DNA of 64,000 bases from Avibacterium volantium (GTDB lineage: Bacteria > Pseudomonadota > Gammaproteobacteria > Enterobacterales > Pasteurellaceae). Position numbers and translations under genes: made by a program. The notes beneath the pieces were generated by a model, which made no database searches, was not told where the DNA came from, and saw only the letters and a program-made list of their open reading frames with translations. This document shows, one piece after another, positions 51,406 through 62,896 of the stretch; the stretch's first letter is position 1; each line of letters opens with the position of its first letter. The stretch is from NCBI RefSeq assembly GCF_900635775.1, contig NZ_LR134167.1, forward strand, positions 1,893,001 to 1,957,000, written 5' to 3'.

Positions 51406-51966
51406 ATGACTAAATTTACCCAATTACTGAGTCCTGAAAATATTCGCCAAGGACTGGTTTGCTCAAGCAAAAAGCGTGTTTTTGAAACCATTAGCCGCAT
51501 TGTGGCGGATCAAATCCACGGAGAAGACGATCCCGAACACAGCAGTTTTGACTGCTTATTTAACCGTGAAAAGTTGGGCAATTCAGGCCTAGGTAATGGC
51601 GTAGCAATGCCTAAAGGGCGTTTGCATACAGGCAATAAACCTGTTGCCGTGTTTTTGCAACTTGCCACGCCGATTGATTATGAAGCCGCCGATCACCGCG
51701 ATGTGGATTTAATTTTTGCCTTGCTCATTCCTGCCGAAGCTTGTGGCGAATTTTCTCAATCCGTGTTACCTGAATTAGCGGAAAAATTGCTGGACAAATC
51801 CCTTTGCAAGCAGTTAAGAGCAGCACAAAGTGCGGAGGAAATTTGGCAGATTTTTGAGTATGCGGATAATCATTCTGATGACGAACAAGAAAGTGAGCAA
51901 GAAGCTGAACTAAAAGCCGAACAACAAAATACACAGAATGAGCAAGCGGTAGAAACAGAACAGTAA
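51406..51966 (+). CDS. ptsN: PtsN-like EIIA protein lacking the phospho-histidine
   Basis: Homologue of EIIA-Ntr, the output protein of the nitrogen-related PTS. It has 186 residues (163 in E. coli). The fold is recognisable from [21 protein letters not shown] to [15 protein letters not shown]. In the active-site loop, where E. coli has AIPHGKL with the phosphorylated His73, this protein has AMPKGRL: Lys70, codon AAA at 51613-51615. His74 is four residues later and not equivalent. A charged tail rich in Glu and Gln (about residues 165-186) is extra. It sits between lptB and rapZ. It probably cannot be phosphorylated normally. Confidence 0.88.
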   Translation: MTKFTQLLSPENIRQGLVCSSKKRVFETISRIVADQIHGEDDPEHSSFDCLFNREKLGNSGLGNGVAMPKGRLHTGNKPVAVFLQLATPIDYEAADHRDVDLIFALLIPAEACGEFSQSVLPELAEKLLDKSLCKQLRAAQSAEEIWQIFEYADNHSDDEQESEQEAELKAEQQNTQNEQAVETEQ

Positions 51967-51989
51967 CAATCATTCAGGGGAGATATCAG

Positions 51990-52847
51990 GTGGAAATCAT
52001 CATTATTAGCGGACGTTCTGGTGCAGGCAAATCCGTTGCCTTGCGTGCCTTAGAAGACATTGGCTACTATTGTGTGGATAATCTTCCCGTCACCCTGCTG
52101 CCTGAACTGGCAACGATTCTGGCGAAAAAACAATCCTCTGTGGCCATTAGCATTGATATTCGCAATCTTCCTTCTTCAAACGCAGAGCTAGAACACAGCC
52201 TTGAGCAGCTGCAACAACATCATCAGGTAAAAATTATTTTCCTAGATAGTGAACGCAATGCGCTAATCAAGCGTTATAGCGATTCTCGTCGTCTGCACCC
52301 ACTTTCCGTTGATTCTCTTTCTCTTGAAGCGGCCATTGATGCGGAACAACAATATCTCACCCCACTGATTGATGCCGCCAATTTAATTATTGACACCACC
52401 CATCTTTCCACGCACGAATTGGCAGAACGCCTGCGCGAATTTTTACTCGGGCATACACAAAAAGAATTAAAAATTATTGTTGAATCTTTTGGCTTTAAAT
52501 ATGGCATTCCGCTTGATGCAGACTATGTGTTTGATGTGCGTTTTCTGCCTAATCCCCACTGGAATCCCGAGCTACGCCCAATGACAGGGCTAGAACAGCC
52601 TGTAATGGATTTTCTCAACAAGCATAATGAAGTGAACCACTTTATTTATCTCACCCGCAATTACATTGAAACTTGGCTGCCAATGTTAAAACAAAATAAC
52701 CGCAGCTATCTCACTATCGCCATTGGCTGCACCGGCGGCAAACACCGCTCCGTTTACATCGCCCAACAAATCGGTGAATATTTCCAAGCCAAAGGGGAGA
52801 ATGTATTAATTCAGCATAAGTCATTGGAAAGTTTAAAGAAAATGTAA
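51990..52847 (+). CDS. rapZ: RapZ, RNase adapter / nucleotide-binding protein
   Basis: In E. coli, RapZ binds the small RNA GlmZ and directs RNase E to it, controlling glucosamine-6-phosphate synthase. It has 285 residues (284 in E. coli). The P-loop [16 protein letters not shown] is near residue 8. The C-terminal domain carries [10 protein letters not shown] and the [10 protein letters not shown] segment. The start is GTG with GGGGAG upstream. Last gene of the lpt operon, followed by a bidirectional terminator. Confidence 0.95.
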   Translation: MEIIIISGRSGAGKSVALRALEDIGYYCVDNLPVTLLPELATILAKKQSSVAISIDIRNLPSSNAELEHSLEQLQQHHQVKIIFLDSERNALIKRYSDSRRLHPLSVDSLSLEAAIDAEQQYLTPLIDAANLIIDTTHLSTHELAERLREFLLGHTQKELKIIVESFGFKYGIPLDADYVFDVRFLPNPHWNPELRPMTGLEQPVMDFLNKHNEVNHFIYLTRNYIETWLPMLKQNNRSYLTIAIGCTGGKHRSVYIAQQIGEYFQAKGENVLIQHKSLESLKKM

Positions 52848-52898
52848 TTCAATGATCTTAGTTTATCGAACATAGCAAAGGTAATTTTAGTTGAAACT

Positions 52899-52930
52899 AA
52901 AAAGGCGGAAAAATTTCCGCCTTATTTTTT
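52899..52930. terminator. Bidirectional terminator between rapZ and lysC
   Basis: AAGGCGGA and TCCGCCTT pair in AAGGCGGAAAAATTTCCGCC (52902-52921, stem continuing to 52923), followed by ATTTTTT. It serves both converging genes. Confidence 0.9.
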
Positions 52931-52933
52931 ATA

Positions 52934-54292
52934 TTATTCAAACAAATTCAAATGCAATGCTCTGACTACATCATCAGCTTGTTCGCTTTGGACTAACATA
53001 CAAATGTTGTTGGTGCTTGCGCCGTAGCTGATCATTCGTACGTTGTAGGCTTCTAGGGTATCGAAAATTTGTTTTGCGATACCTGCGGTGATGTGCAGAT
53101 CGTTACCCACCAATGCCACTAAAGATAAGCCTGTATCCACTTTCACGCTAGACACTTCTCTTAATTCCGCAAGCAATTCTGGCGAGAGCATTTCCGCGCC
53201 TGATGAAGCAGAGCCTGTTTTGTCTAAGGTGAGTGCCACGCTTACTTCAGAAGTGGTGATGGTATCCACAGAAATTTTGTGTTTCGCTAAAATGTTGAAC
53301 ACATTGGCTAAGAAACCTTGTGCGTGTAGCATACTTAAGCTGGAAAGCGTTACCAAGGTTTGATCACGGCGTAAGGCAATAGCGCGGAAAGTTGGACGTG
53401 GTTGCGGATCTTTGGTTACCCAAGTACCGCCATCTTGTGGTGCTTTGCTTGAACCTACGAACACAGGAATATTGCTACGAACCGCTGGAAGCAGGGTTGC
53501 AGGGTGTAACACTTTCGCCCCGAATGTTGCCATTTCTGCCGCTTCCGCAAAGCTCATTGTGTCAATGCGTTGTGCTGCTGGCACAATGCGTGGATCGGTG
53601 GTGTAAATACCCGCTACGTCCGTCCAAATTAACACGTCTTTGGCGTTTAACACTTCTGCTAAAAGTGCCGCAGAATAATCACTACCGCCACGCCCTAAGG
53701 TGGTGGTTTTGCCTTGTGGATCGCGTCCAATAAAGCCCTGCGTGATAATCATTGTGTCGTTGTCTTGAGCAAGAATCGGTTTTAATAGCGCATCGCTATT
53801 TTTCTGCGTTTGCTCGTCATCTGGCGCGGCTTTACCGAAATGGCTGTTGGTTGCCACAATGGTACGCACGTCCACCCAAACGGCTTTTGCGCCAAGCTCT
53901 TTTAACACTTGAACGAAAAGCAAGGTGGACATCATTTCCCCTTGGCAGATCAATTCGTCTGTTAAAGCCGGTGAAGCAGCCACGCTTGCGGCATCAGCCA
54001 AGCTTTCGATATGCTTTAAAATTTCTTCAATTTTTGTCCGCACTTCGCTGTCGTCTTTAAGCTCAGCTAAAATCGCTTCTTCAATTTGACGCACTTCTGC
54101 GATGAGTTTCGCACGTTCTTCTGCGTCTTTACCATTAGCAAGCGCAACCAATAAATTGGTGATACCTGCCGAAGCAGAAAGTACCACCACACGCGTATTG
54201 GGATCAGCGGTTACAATATTTGCACAAGCGCTCATTGCGCTATGATTTGCAACGCTAGTTCCACCGAATTTTGCCACAGAGAGAGTTGACAT
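52934..54292 (-). CDS. lysC: Aspartate kinase (lysine-sensitive type III)
   Basis: Phosphorylates aspartate to open the lysine, threonine and methionine pathway. It has 452 residues (449 in E. coli LysC). The N-terminal kinase motif is VAKFGGTSVAN, then TLGRGGSDYSAAL near residue 200. Two ACT domains at the C terminus carry the SLSMLHAQGF and VALVGNDLH segments. It is a single-domain kinase, not fused to homoserine dehydrogenase. The 186-base gap upstream is too short for the full lysine riboswitch that controls E. coli lysC, and I see no such structure. Confidence 0.94.
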   Translation of the reverse strand: MSTLSVAKFGGTSVANHSAMSACANIVTADPNTRVVVLSASAGITNLLVALANGKDAEERAKLIAEVRQIEEAILAELKDDSEVRTKIEEILKHIESLADAASVAASPALTDELICQGEMMSTLLFVQVLKELGAKAVWVDVRTIVATNSHFGKAAPDDEQTQKNSDALLKPILAQDNDTMIITQGFIGRDPQGKTTTLGRGGSDYSAALLAEVLNAKDVLIWTDVAGIYTTDPRIVPAAQRIDTMSFAEAAEMATFGAKVLHPATLLPAVRSNIPVFVGSSKAPQDGGTWVTKDPQPRPTFRAIALRRDQTLVTLSSLSMLHAQGFLANVFNILAKHKISVDTITTSEVSVALTLDKTGSASSGAEMLSPELLAELREVSSVKVDTGLSLVALVGNDLHITAGIAKQIFDTLEAYNVRMISYGASTNNICMLVQSEQADDVVRALHLNLFE

Positions 54293-54392
54293 AGTTTTAC
54301 CTTCCTATAAAGAATCAATGATGTTGTATTAGAATGCCCTAGAAATAACGATTTCATTGAACATTGTCAAATATTATTTTATAAAATTAAAT

Positions 54393-54422
54393 AAAAAACG
54401 CCATTTTTAAAATGACGTTTTG
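54393..54422 (-). terminator. proA terminator
   Basis: On the minus strand AAAACGTCATTTT pairs with AAAATGGCGTTTT (one G-U), followed by a T run. It lies between proA and lysC. Confidence 0.75.
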
Positions 54423-54478
54423 ATATTATAAAATTTTAGCCCGAATAATCGAATAATTTTCAATTTATCACTAAAGGA

Positions 54479-55735
54479 TTAAGGGCGCGCTAAATAATCG
54501 CCCACGCCCACCCATTTGTAAGAAGTGAGCGCTTCTAATCCCATTGGCCCACGGGAATGGAGTTTTTGTGTACTTACCGCCACTTCTGCCCCTAAGCCAA
54601 ATTGTCCGCCATCGGTAAAGCGTGTGCTTGCATTGACATACACCGCCGCGCTGTCCACTTGATTGATAAATTGCTGCGCAAGAGGTTGCGAGCTAGTTAA
54701 GATCGCATCAGAATGTTGCGTACCATATTGATTAATAAAGGCCACCGCTTCATTAATATCTTTAACAATCACCACGTTGAGATCAGGCGAACCCCATTCT
54801 TGTTGTAAATCCTGCTCTTGCAATGGCACAACTTGCGCGCCTGCATCGCTTAAAATAGAAAGTGCGGTGGAATTTGCGTGAAATTTTATTTTCGATTGGC
54901 TAAATTCCGCCAACATTGGCAAAAATTGTGCGGCGATGCTTTCTTGCACTAACAAGGTTTCAAGGGTATTACAAGTGCTTGGGCGCTGCGTTTTGGCGTT
55001 GCTGATCACCGCTAATGCACGGTTTAAATCGGCACTTTCTTCCACGAAAATATGGCATACGCCCACGCCCCCAACGATCACAGGAATGGTGGAATTTTCT
55101 TTACAAAGCTGATGTAAGCCCGCGCCGCCCCTTGGAATAAGCATATCCACATAGCGATCCAGCTTCATTAATTGCATCACTAAATCACGGTTTGGATCAG
55201 TAATGGCTTGCACAGCATATTGCGGTAAATTGGCTTGTAATAAGGCTTGTTGCACCACTTCGACTAAAATTTTGTTGGAATGTTGGGTTTCCTTGCCACC
55301 GCGTAAAATCACCGCATTGCCTGTTTTTAAGCATAGGCTGGCCACATCAATGGTTACGTTTGGTCGCGCTTCATAAATAGTTGCCACCACCCCTAAAGGC
55401 ACGCGCACGCGTTCGATTTTTAGCCCGCTGTCTAAGGTGCCACCGTCAATGATTTTACCCACAGGATCGGGCAGAGAAATAATATGACGAACATCTTGGG
55501 CAATGGCGTGTAGCCGTTCAGGCGTAAGCAATAGACGATCAATCAAGGCTTCCGACAAACCATTTTGTTGAGCGGCTTGAATGTCTTTTTCATTTTCCGC
55601 CAAAATGCGATCAGCTTGTTGTTCTAATTGATCGGCGATACATTGAAGCGCGTGATTTTTTTCTTTCTCACTACATTGCGCCAACACAAAAGCCGCTTGT
55701 TTGGCTTGTTTACCCATTTCTACTAAATTCGTCAT
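54479..55735 (-). CDS. proA: Gamma-glutamyl phosphate reductase
   Basis: Second step of proline synthesis, giving glutamate-5-semialdehyde. It has 418 residues (417 in E. coli). It has an aldehyde dehydrogenase fold with the catalytic cysteine in [17 protein letters not shown] near residue 255 and the NAD-binding [13 protein letters not shown] region. It lies 21 bases downstream of a TRIC-type channel gene on the same strand, so the two may share a transcript. proB is not in the window. Confidence 0.96.
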   Translation of the reverse strand: MTNLVEMGKQAKQAAFVLAQCSEKEKNHALQCIADQLEQQADRILAENEKDIQAAQQNGLSEALIDRLLLTPERLHAIAQDVRHIISLPDPVGKIIDGGTLDSGLKIERVRVPLGVVATIYEARPNVTIDVASLCLKTGNAVILRGGKETQHSNKILVEVVQQALLQANLPQYAVQAITDPNRDLVMQLMKLDRYVDMLIPRGGAGLHQLCKENSTIPVIVGGVGVCHIFVEESADLNRALAVISNAKTQRPSTCNTLETLLVQESIAAQFLPMLAEFSQSKIKFHANSTALSILSDAGAQVVPLQEQDLQQEWGSPDLNVVIVKDINEAVAFINQYGTQHSDAILTSSQPLAQQFINQVDSAAVYVNASTRFTDGGQFGLGAEVAVSTQKLHSRGPMGLEALTSYKWVGVGDYLARP

Positions 55736-55756
55736 TGTTTATCCTTATTTTAATTT

Positions 55757-56428
55757 TTATTTGATTTTTTTCGGCAGTTTGTCATCGGCTTGCTTTTCGG
55801 CGATTTCCTGTTCTTGATAATCGAACACTGGCAAATGCCACTCAAAACGAATGGCGAGCAAGCGAATGGTGAAACCGCAAGCGAGGGTTACCACGATTAC
55901 GATATTGTGATTAATATTCAACTGAAGCAAGCCAATATAAATACTTGCCGCCAGCAATGCAACACTGGCATACAGCTCTTTTTGGAAGACAAGGGGAATG
56001 CGGTTGCACAGCAAATCCCGCAACACGCCACCAAATGCGCCGGTTATAATTGCCGCAATAATCGCAATAATAAAACTATGCCCCATATCTAATGCAATCT
56101 GCGTGCCGATAATGGAAAACACGATAAGCCCTAAGGCATCTAGCACTAAGAAAATGGTGCGAAAATAGCGCATAAAATGGCGAATGAACGGTGCAATCAC
56201 CACCGTTAGCACCGCAGCGCTGGCAACAATAATAAAATAATGAGGATTTTTCACCCAGCCAAGGGGATAATGCCCAAGCAACACATCACGCACCGAGCCA
56301 CCGCCAATGGCAGTCATTGAGGCGATGATGATCACGCCGAAAATATCCATTTTTTCACGACCAGCGGCTAATGCCCCCGTGATCGCTTCGGCGGTGATGC
56401 CCACAATATACAAAATGCTCAGTAGCAT
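55757..56428 (-). CDS. TRIC/UPF0126 family membrane protein
   Basis: Inner-membrane protein of 223 residues with about seven hydrophobic segments and two repeated glycine-rich motifs, [18 protein letters not shown] and [19 protein letters not shown], the hallmark of the UPF0126 (YicG/YadS) family. Bacterial relatives are described as trimeric intracellular cation channel-like proteins. The ion and role here are unknown. I chose the ATG at 56428, preceded by AAGGGA; an ATG four codons earlier has no ribosome site. Its position beside proA also occurs in H. influenzae as I recall. Confidence 0.85.
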   Translation of the reverse strand: MLLSILYIVGITAEAITGALAAGREKMDIFGVIIIASMTAIGGGSVRDVLLGHYPLGWVKNPHYFIIVASAAVLTVVIAPFIRHFMRYFRTIFLVLDALGLIVFSIIGTQIALDMGHSFIIAIIAAIITGAFGGVLRDLLCNRIPLVFQKELYASVALLAASIYIGLLQLNINHNIVIVVTLACGFTIRLLAIRFEWHLPVFDYQEQEIAEKQADDKLPKKIK

Positions 56429-56573
56429 AAATCCCTTCATTAAAGTGCGGTGAAAATTTTTATTATTTTAGGGGGGAATATGTCCTATAACAAGGAGAAA
56501 AATTCATAGATTTTTGACCGCACTTTTAAATTTCTGCATAATGTGCCACCTATTTGGATAAAAAGGAAAAATT

Positions 56574-57386
56574 ATGTCAGAAAGCCAATCTAAATCTTTC
56601 ACCTTTATGTTAAGCGCCATTCCACTTTGTTTGTTAATTTTGGTGGATAGCTTTGCATTATATTTACAAGGGCAACCCAAAGCCATTTCTCATTTGAGCT
56701 TAGCGGTGCTTGCAGCGCAATTATTATGTGTACTGGTGTTTCATAAAGGACAAATTTGTAACGGGCAACGAGGGCGTTTAGTCAAAGTCAATGGCTATTT
56801 GTTCGTTTATTGGGGATTTTGGTTGCTGTTAAGTTTATTCTCAAATTATCATTATGCGCTGACGGATATGGTGAGCCTGTGCGGTATTGGGCTTTCACTG
56901 GCAATTTGGTTTCAACCGACAGATACGCAATTACGTCAATCTATTTTATTATTGGGTGCATTGTTAGGTGTGCTTGGCGTGGTCGTTTATTCCTTGATTT
57001 TTATGCAACTTCCTTGGCTTGCTTTACTGCCTTACAATTTCTTCGGGCAACTCTTTATGGGCGTGATTCTGGCAAATCTCTTTTTGGTGATTGCGAAAAA
57101 CCGCTTGCAAGGTTTCATCGCCTTATTGCCACTTGTGATGATGATTTTTTTATTATTGAATGGCATTTTATCCACGGTATTAATTTACCTTGCACACCAA
57201 AGTGCGGTGGTTTTTTATAATAAATTTGCCTTGGGGCTTTATTTCTTCCTACATTTAGTGCTAGTGGCAATCATTGCATTGCCGATTTTGACGAAAACCA
57301 AATTGAGTTATCCAACGTTATCATTGCTCTTTTTCATCGCTTTGAGTTTGCCTATTTGGGCGAATTTTAGTTTGATTGCTAGATAA
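56574..57386 (+). CDS. Uncharacterised multi-pass membrane protein
   Basis: I do not recognise a named family. It has 270 residues with about eight hydrophobic segments, a short polar N terminus (MSESQSKSF), few charged residues in the middle and no catalytic motif that I can see. AAAGGA lies upstream of the start. It is convergent with obgE and shares its terminator. A gene of this kind beside obgE appears to be conserved in Haemophilus, from memory. A transporter or membrane-assembly role is possible but not supported. Confidence 0.75.
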   Translation: MSESQSKSFTFMLSAIPLCLLILVDSFALYLQGQPKAISHLSLAVLAAQLLCVLVFHKGQICNGQRGRLVKVNGYLFVYWGFWLLLSLFSNYHYALTDMVSLCGIGLSLAIWFQPTDTQLRQSILLLGALLGVLGVVVYSLIFMQLPWLALLPYNFFGQLFMGVILANLFLVIAKNRLQGFIALLPLVMMIFLLLNGILSTVLIYLAHQSAVVFYNKFALGLYFFLHLVLVAIIALPILTKTKLSYPTLSLLFFIALSLPIWANFSLIAR

Positions 57387-57390
57387 AGAT

Positions 57391-57420
57391 AAAAAATAGG
57401 GCAGAAAATTCTGCCCTTAT
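57391..57420. terminator. Bidirectional terminator before obgE
   Basis: AGGGCAGA-AAAT-TCTGCCCT (57398-57417) lies between the converging membrane-protein gene and obgE, with A-rich and T-rich flanks. Confidence 0.82.
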
Positions 57421-57422
57421 TG

Positions 57423-59524
<2,102 letters not shown>

Positions 59525-59663
59525 TACATTTCCTCCTTAATCTGGGCGATGTTCTCTTTTTATCTTTTACGCGGTTGAAATTGCTATATGGAGACTGCTT
59601 TGGCAATTTCTATATTAGCACGCAAAATTTTTTGAAATGATGTGGATTATATAGGCTAATAAC

Positions 59664-59695
59664 AAAAAAGCCCCACAAAACTGTGAGGCATTTTA
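59664..59695 (-). terminator. rpmA terminator
   Basis: On the minus strand GCCTCACA pairs with TGTGGGGC (one G-U), followed by six T residues. It may only partly block read-through into the transporter and obgE genes. Confidence 0.7.
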
Positions 59696-59713
59696 TTCTG
59701 TTTATTTGTAAAA

Positions 59714-59971
<258 letters not shown>

Positions 59972-59991
59972 CTACTTGATCTCCTCTGAAA

Positions 59992-60303
59992 TTATGCTTG
60001 AATCCCAGTGATTTTCACTTCTGTGAACCACTGACGATGACCTTGTTGTTTACGACTGTGTTTACGACGACGGAATTTAACGATTTTAACTTTATCGCCA
60101 CGACCGTGTGAAACCACTTCAGCCACTACTTTTGCACCAGCAACAACTGGCGCACCAATTTTAACATCTTCACCATTAACGACCATTAACACTGAGTCGA
60201 ATTCAACGCTTTCGCCAGTTGAAACTTCAAGTTTCTCTAAACGAACAACTTGACCTTCGCTTACTCGGTGTTGTTTACCGCCACTTTGGAAAACTGCGTA
60301 CAT
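59992..60303 (-). CDS. rplU: 50S ribosomal protein L21
   Basis: Large-subunit ribosomal protein bound to 23S rRNA. It has 103 residues (E. coli 103). It begins [18 protein letters not shown] and ends with [23 protein letters not shown], both standard for bL21. An ATG 18 bases upstream is open but gives a non-conserved start. It diverges from ispB across 238 bases that should hold both promoters and the ribosomal leader. Confidence 0.97.
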   Translation of the reverse strand: MYAVFQSGGKQHRVSEGQVVRLEKLEVSTGESVEFDSVLMVVNGEDVKIGAPVVAGAKVVAEVVSHGRGDKVKIVKFRRRKHSRKQQGHRQWFTEVKITGIQA

Positions 60304-60541
60304 AAATACTCCGCTATACATTGTGCTTTAATGTTTAATTCATTTAGCACATCAAAATTCATATAAATAGGTCGCAAATTCTACGGAAAAACAAAGCCGA
60401 TAGCAAGAATTTATTTGCAATAAAATAAAAAAAGTTAGATTTACGCTGGTTTGATTTCAGAAAGCCAAGAAAATCAGGTAAAATCAACCGCACTTTAGGC
60501 AATGATAAACAACATTCACGATGATAGATAAACGCAATCTT

Positions 60542-61513
60542 ATGGATATAAATGCAATCCAAATGCTCATCAATGAGGATATGCAGAAAGTTAATGCCAA
60601 AATTTTGGCGCAGCTTAATTCGGACGTACCGCTGATTAATCAGCTGGGCTATTACTTAATTCAAAGTGGTGGCAAACGCATTCGCCCAATGCTTGCCGTG
60701 TTGGCTGCTAATGCACTTGGTTATCAAGGGGAAGAGCATATTAATTGTGCCACTTTCATTGAGTTTACTCATACCGCAACCTTGTTGCACGATGACGTGG
60801 TGGACGAATCGGAAATGCGCCGCGGCAAACCCACGGCTAATAGCGAATTCGGCAATGCGGCCAGCGTGCTGGTGGGCGATTACATTTACACTCGTTCTTT
60901 TCAGCTAATGACGGATACTAATTCGCTGAAAATTCTAAAAATAATGTCTGATGCCACCAATGTGATTGCAGAAGGGGAAGTTCAACAATTAATGAATATG
61001 AACGATCCTGATACCACAGAAGAAAGTTATATGCGTGTTATTTATAGCAAAACCGCGCGTTTATTTGAGGCCGCAACGCAGTGTTCCGCCATTGTAGCAG
61101 GAGCGAGCGAAGCGCAAGAGCTTGCGTTACAACAATACGGACGCTATCTCGGCACCGCATTCCAACTTATTGATGATGTGTTGGATTATCAAGCAGACGC
61201 GCAAACCTTAGGCAAAAATATTGGTGATGATCTTGCTGAAGGCAAACCGACTTTACCATTATTACACGCAATGCACAGCGGTGATGAAAGCCAACGCCAG
61301 CTTATTCGCAATGCCATTGAACAAGGTGGGCAACGTGAAATTTTAAATGACGTGCTTGCCATAATGGCGCAATATGGCTCCATTGAATACACCATCGACA
61401 GCGCACGTCAAGAAGCACAAAAAGCCATTGATGCCATTGCCATTTTGCCTGAAAGTGAGTATAAACAAGCACTGATTTCTTTGGCTTATTTATCAGTGGA
61501 TAGAACAACCTAA
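60542..61513 (+). CDS. ispB: Octaprenyl diphosphate synthase
   Basis: Makes the side chain of quinones by adding isopentenyl units to farnesyl diphosphate. It has 323 residues from the ATG at 60542, matching E. coli IspB in length and N terminus. The first aspartate-rich motif is LLHDDVVDESEMRRG near residue 80 and the second QLIDDVLDY near 208. A slightly longer start at 60521 (seven extra residues) cannot be excluded, since neither ATG has a good ribosome site. It supplies the quinone pool used by fumarate reductase. Confidence 0.95.
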   Translation: MDINAIQMLINEDMQKVNAKILAQLNSDVPLINQLGYYLIQSGGKRIRPMLAVLAANALGYQGEEHINCATFIEFTHTATLLHDDVVDESEMRRGKPTANSEFGNAASVLVGDYIYTRSFQLMTDTNSLKILKIMSDATNVIAEGEVQQLMNMNDPDTTEESYMRVIYSKTARLFEAATQCSAIVAGASEAQELALQQYGRYLGTAFQLIDDVLDYQADAQTLGKNIGDDLAEGKPTLPLLHAMHSGDESQRQLIRNAIEQGGQREILNDVLAIMAQYGSIEYTIDSARQEAQKAIDAIAILPESEYKQALISLAYLSVDRTT

Positions 61514-61537
61514 TTTTATTTTTAGCTATTATTGATT

Positions 61538-62281
61538 ATGGAACAACAAACCAATCACGAAACAAACAAAAGTGCGGTGGAATTTTCACAAAAATCGCAC
61601 CGCACTTCGCGTAAAGCGAAAAAAGATCCGAACGCGCCTTTTGTGCGTGAAAAATTAACCTTGCCAAATGGACACCAAAAATTGCTGCTCCATTCTTGCT
61701 GCGCCCCTTGCTCGGGTGAAGTGATGGAAGCCATTTTGGCCTCTGGCATTGAATTTACCATTTATTTCTACAACCCGAATATTCACCCGTTAAAAGAATA
61801 TTTAATCCGTAAAGAAGAAAATATCCGCTTTGCAGAAAAATTTGGTATTCCTTTTATTGACGCCGATTACGATCGGCAAAACTGGTTCGATCGTGCGAAA
61901 GGAATGGAAAACGAGCCAGAGCGTGGCATTCGCTGCACAATGTGCTTTGATATGCGTTTTGAAAAAGCCGCACAATATGCGCACGAAAATGGTTTCCCCG
62001 TGTTCACGAGCTGTTTAGGTATTTCTCGCTGGAAAGATATGAACCAAATTAACGGCTGCGGACATCGCGCGGCATCAAAATATGATGATGTGGAATATTG
62101 GGATTACAACTGGCGTAAAGGCGGTGGCTCACAACGAATGATCGAAATCAGCAAACGCGAACGTTTCTACCAACAAGAATATTGCGGCTGCGTTTATTCC
62201 TTACGTGATACCAACAAATGGCGCGAAGCCAACGGCAGACAAAAAATCGAAATTGGTAAATTGTATTACACCAATGAGTAA
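61538..62281 (+). CDS. queH: Epoxyqueuosine reductase QueH
   Basis: Last step of queuosine synthesis in tRNA, using the non-cobalamin QueH enzyme. It has 247 residues. Metal and cluster cysteines are in [13 protein letters not shown] near residue 55 and in [11 protein letters not shown]. The [13 protein letters not shown] ending is typical. Residues 1-35 are a charged, variable extension whose codons contain two facing uptake signals. The ATG at 61538 is preferred over a TTG two codons earlier. It follows ispB by 24 bases and may be co-transcribed. Confidence 0.94.
   Translation: MEQQTNHETNKSAVEFSQKSHRTSRKAKKDPNAPFVREKLTLPNGHQKLLLHSCCAPCSGEVMEAILASGIEFTIYFYNPNIHPLKEYLIRKEENIRFAEKFGIPFIDADYDRQNWFDRAKGMENEPERGIRCTMCFDMRFEKAAQYAHENGFPVFTSCLGISRWKDMNQINGCGHRAASKYDDVEYWDYNWRKGGGSQRMIEISKRERFYQQEYCGCVYSLRDTNKWREANGRQKIEIGKLYYTNE
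61569..61607 (+). repeat. Facing uptake-signal pair inside the queH coding sequence
   Basis: AAGTGCGGTG at 61569-61578 and CACCGCACTT at 61598-61607 form a perfect 10-bp inverted repeat within codons about 11-24 of queH. It could form an mRNA hairpin near the start of translation. The pair encodes part of a variable N-terminal extension. Confidence 0.85.
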
Positions 62282-62295
62282 TTGAACACATAAGT

Positions 62296-62325
62296 AAAAA
62301 GGGAATGATTTATCATTCCCTTTTT
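62296..62325. terminator. Bidirectional terminator between queH and tmaR
   Basis: AAAAAGGGAATGA and TCATTCCCTTTTT form a 13-bp stem around a 4-base loop, with A and T runs suited to both directions. Confidence 0.92.
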
Positions 62326-62336
62326 GTTCAATATGG

Positions 62337-62675
62337 TTATTTTTTCGCACGTTGTTCAGCGTGCGCTTTTTTCTGCTCTTTCATTTTTGCGCTGATTTCA
62401 CGGCGTTGGGTGGCGAGTTCCGCGTTGCGGATACGGTATTCGTCCACGCGCGTACCATAGTCATCACGCATATTTTCGATAATTACGCGAATGTCTTCCA
62501 CGCTCATATCATCGCGGATATATTGGTTTAAATTGTCTAATAAAAGTACACGTTTTTGGTTGTCACGGATTTTGCGGTTATTGTCATCAATATCACGCAA
62601 TAGTTTGTTTTTTAAACGATACATACGCACATACTCCAAGACATCTTGGAAAGATTGTTTATTCACAGTTTCCAT
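62337..62675 (-). CDS. tmaR: Pole-localizer protein TmaR (YeeX)
   Basis: Small coiled-coil protein of 112 residues. E. coli TmaR (109) clusters at the cell pole and there controls the localisation and activity of PTS enzyme I. The match is clear over [21 protein letters not shown] and [19 protein letters not shown]. The rest is helical and strongly charged, ending in a lysine-rich tail. Monocistronic, convergent with queH. The gap to serC (221 bases) holds no gene that I can see. Confidence 0.92.
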   Translation of the reverse strand: METVNKQSFQDVLEYVRMYRLKNKLLRDIDDNNRKIRDNQKRVLLLDNLNQYIRDDMSVEDIRVIIENMRDDYGTRVDEYRIRNAELATQRREISAKMKEQKKAHAEQRAKK

Positions 62676-62896
62676 AATTTAACTCTCTAGTGGGATTAAT
62701 ATAAATTCAGTGGGCGAAAACGCCATTGCGTGGGTTAATGTAGTCTTTTTTGCTTTTTTCGTCAAAGTATTCCGCCATTTTTTGTGGGGAAAATCAAAAA
62801 TTTTTCTGAATTAAATAAAAGCGGTTGATCCGCCTCCCTTGAGGTGATAAAACTAACAAATTCTTTTTACACAACCATCATAATTAGGAACGAAAA

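Noticed and set aside
54293..54478. Possible lysine riboswitch before lysC
   Set aside because: The gap is 186 bases, much of it taken by the proA terminator, and I see no set of paired stems like the lysine riboswitch. Lysine control is more likely through the ACT domains.
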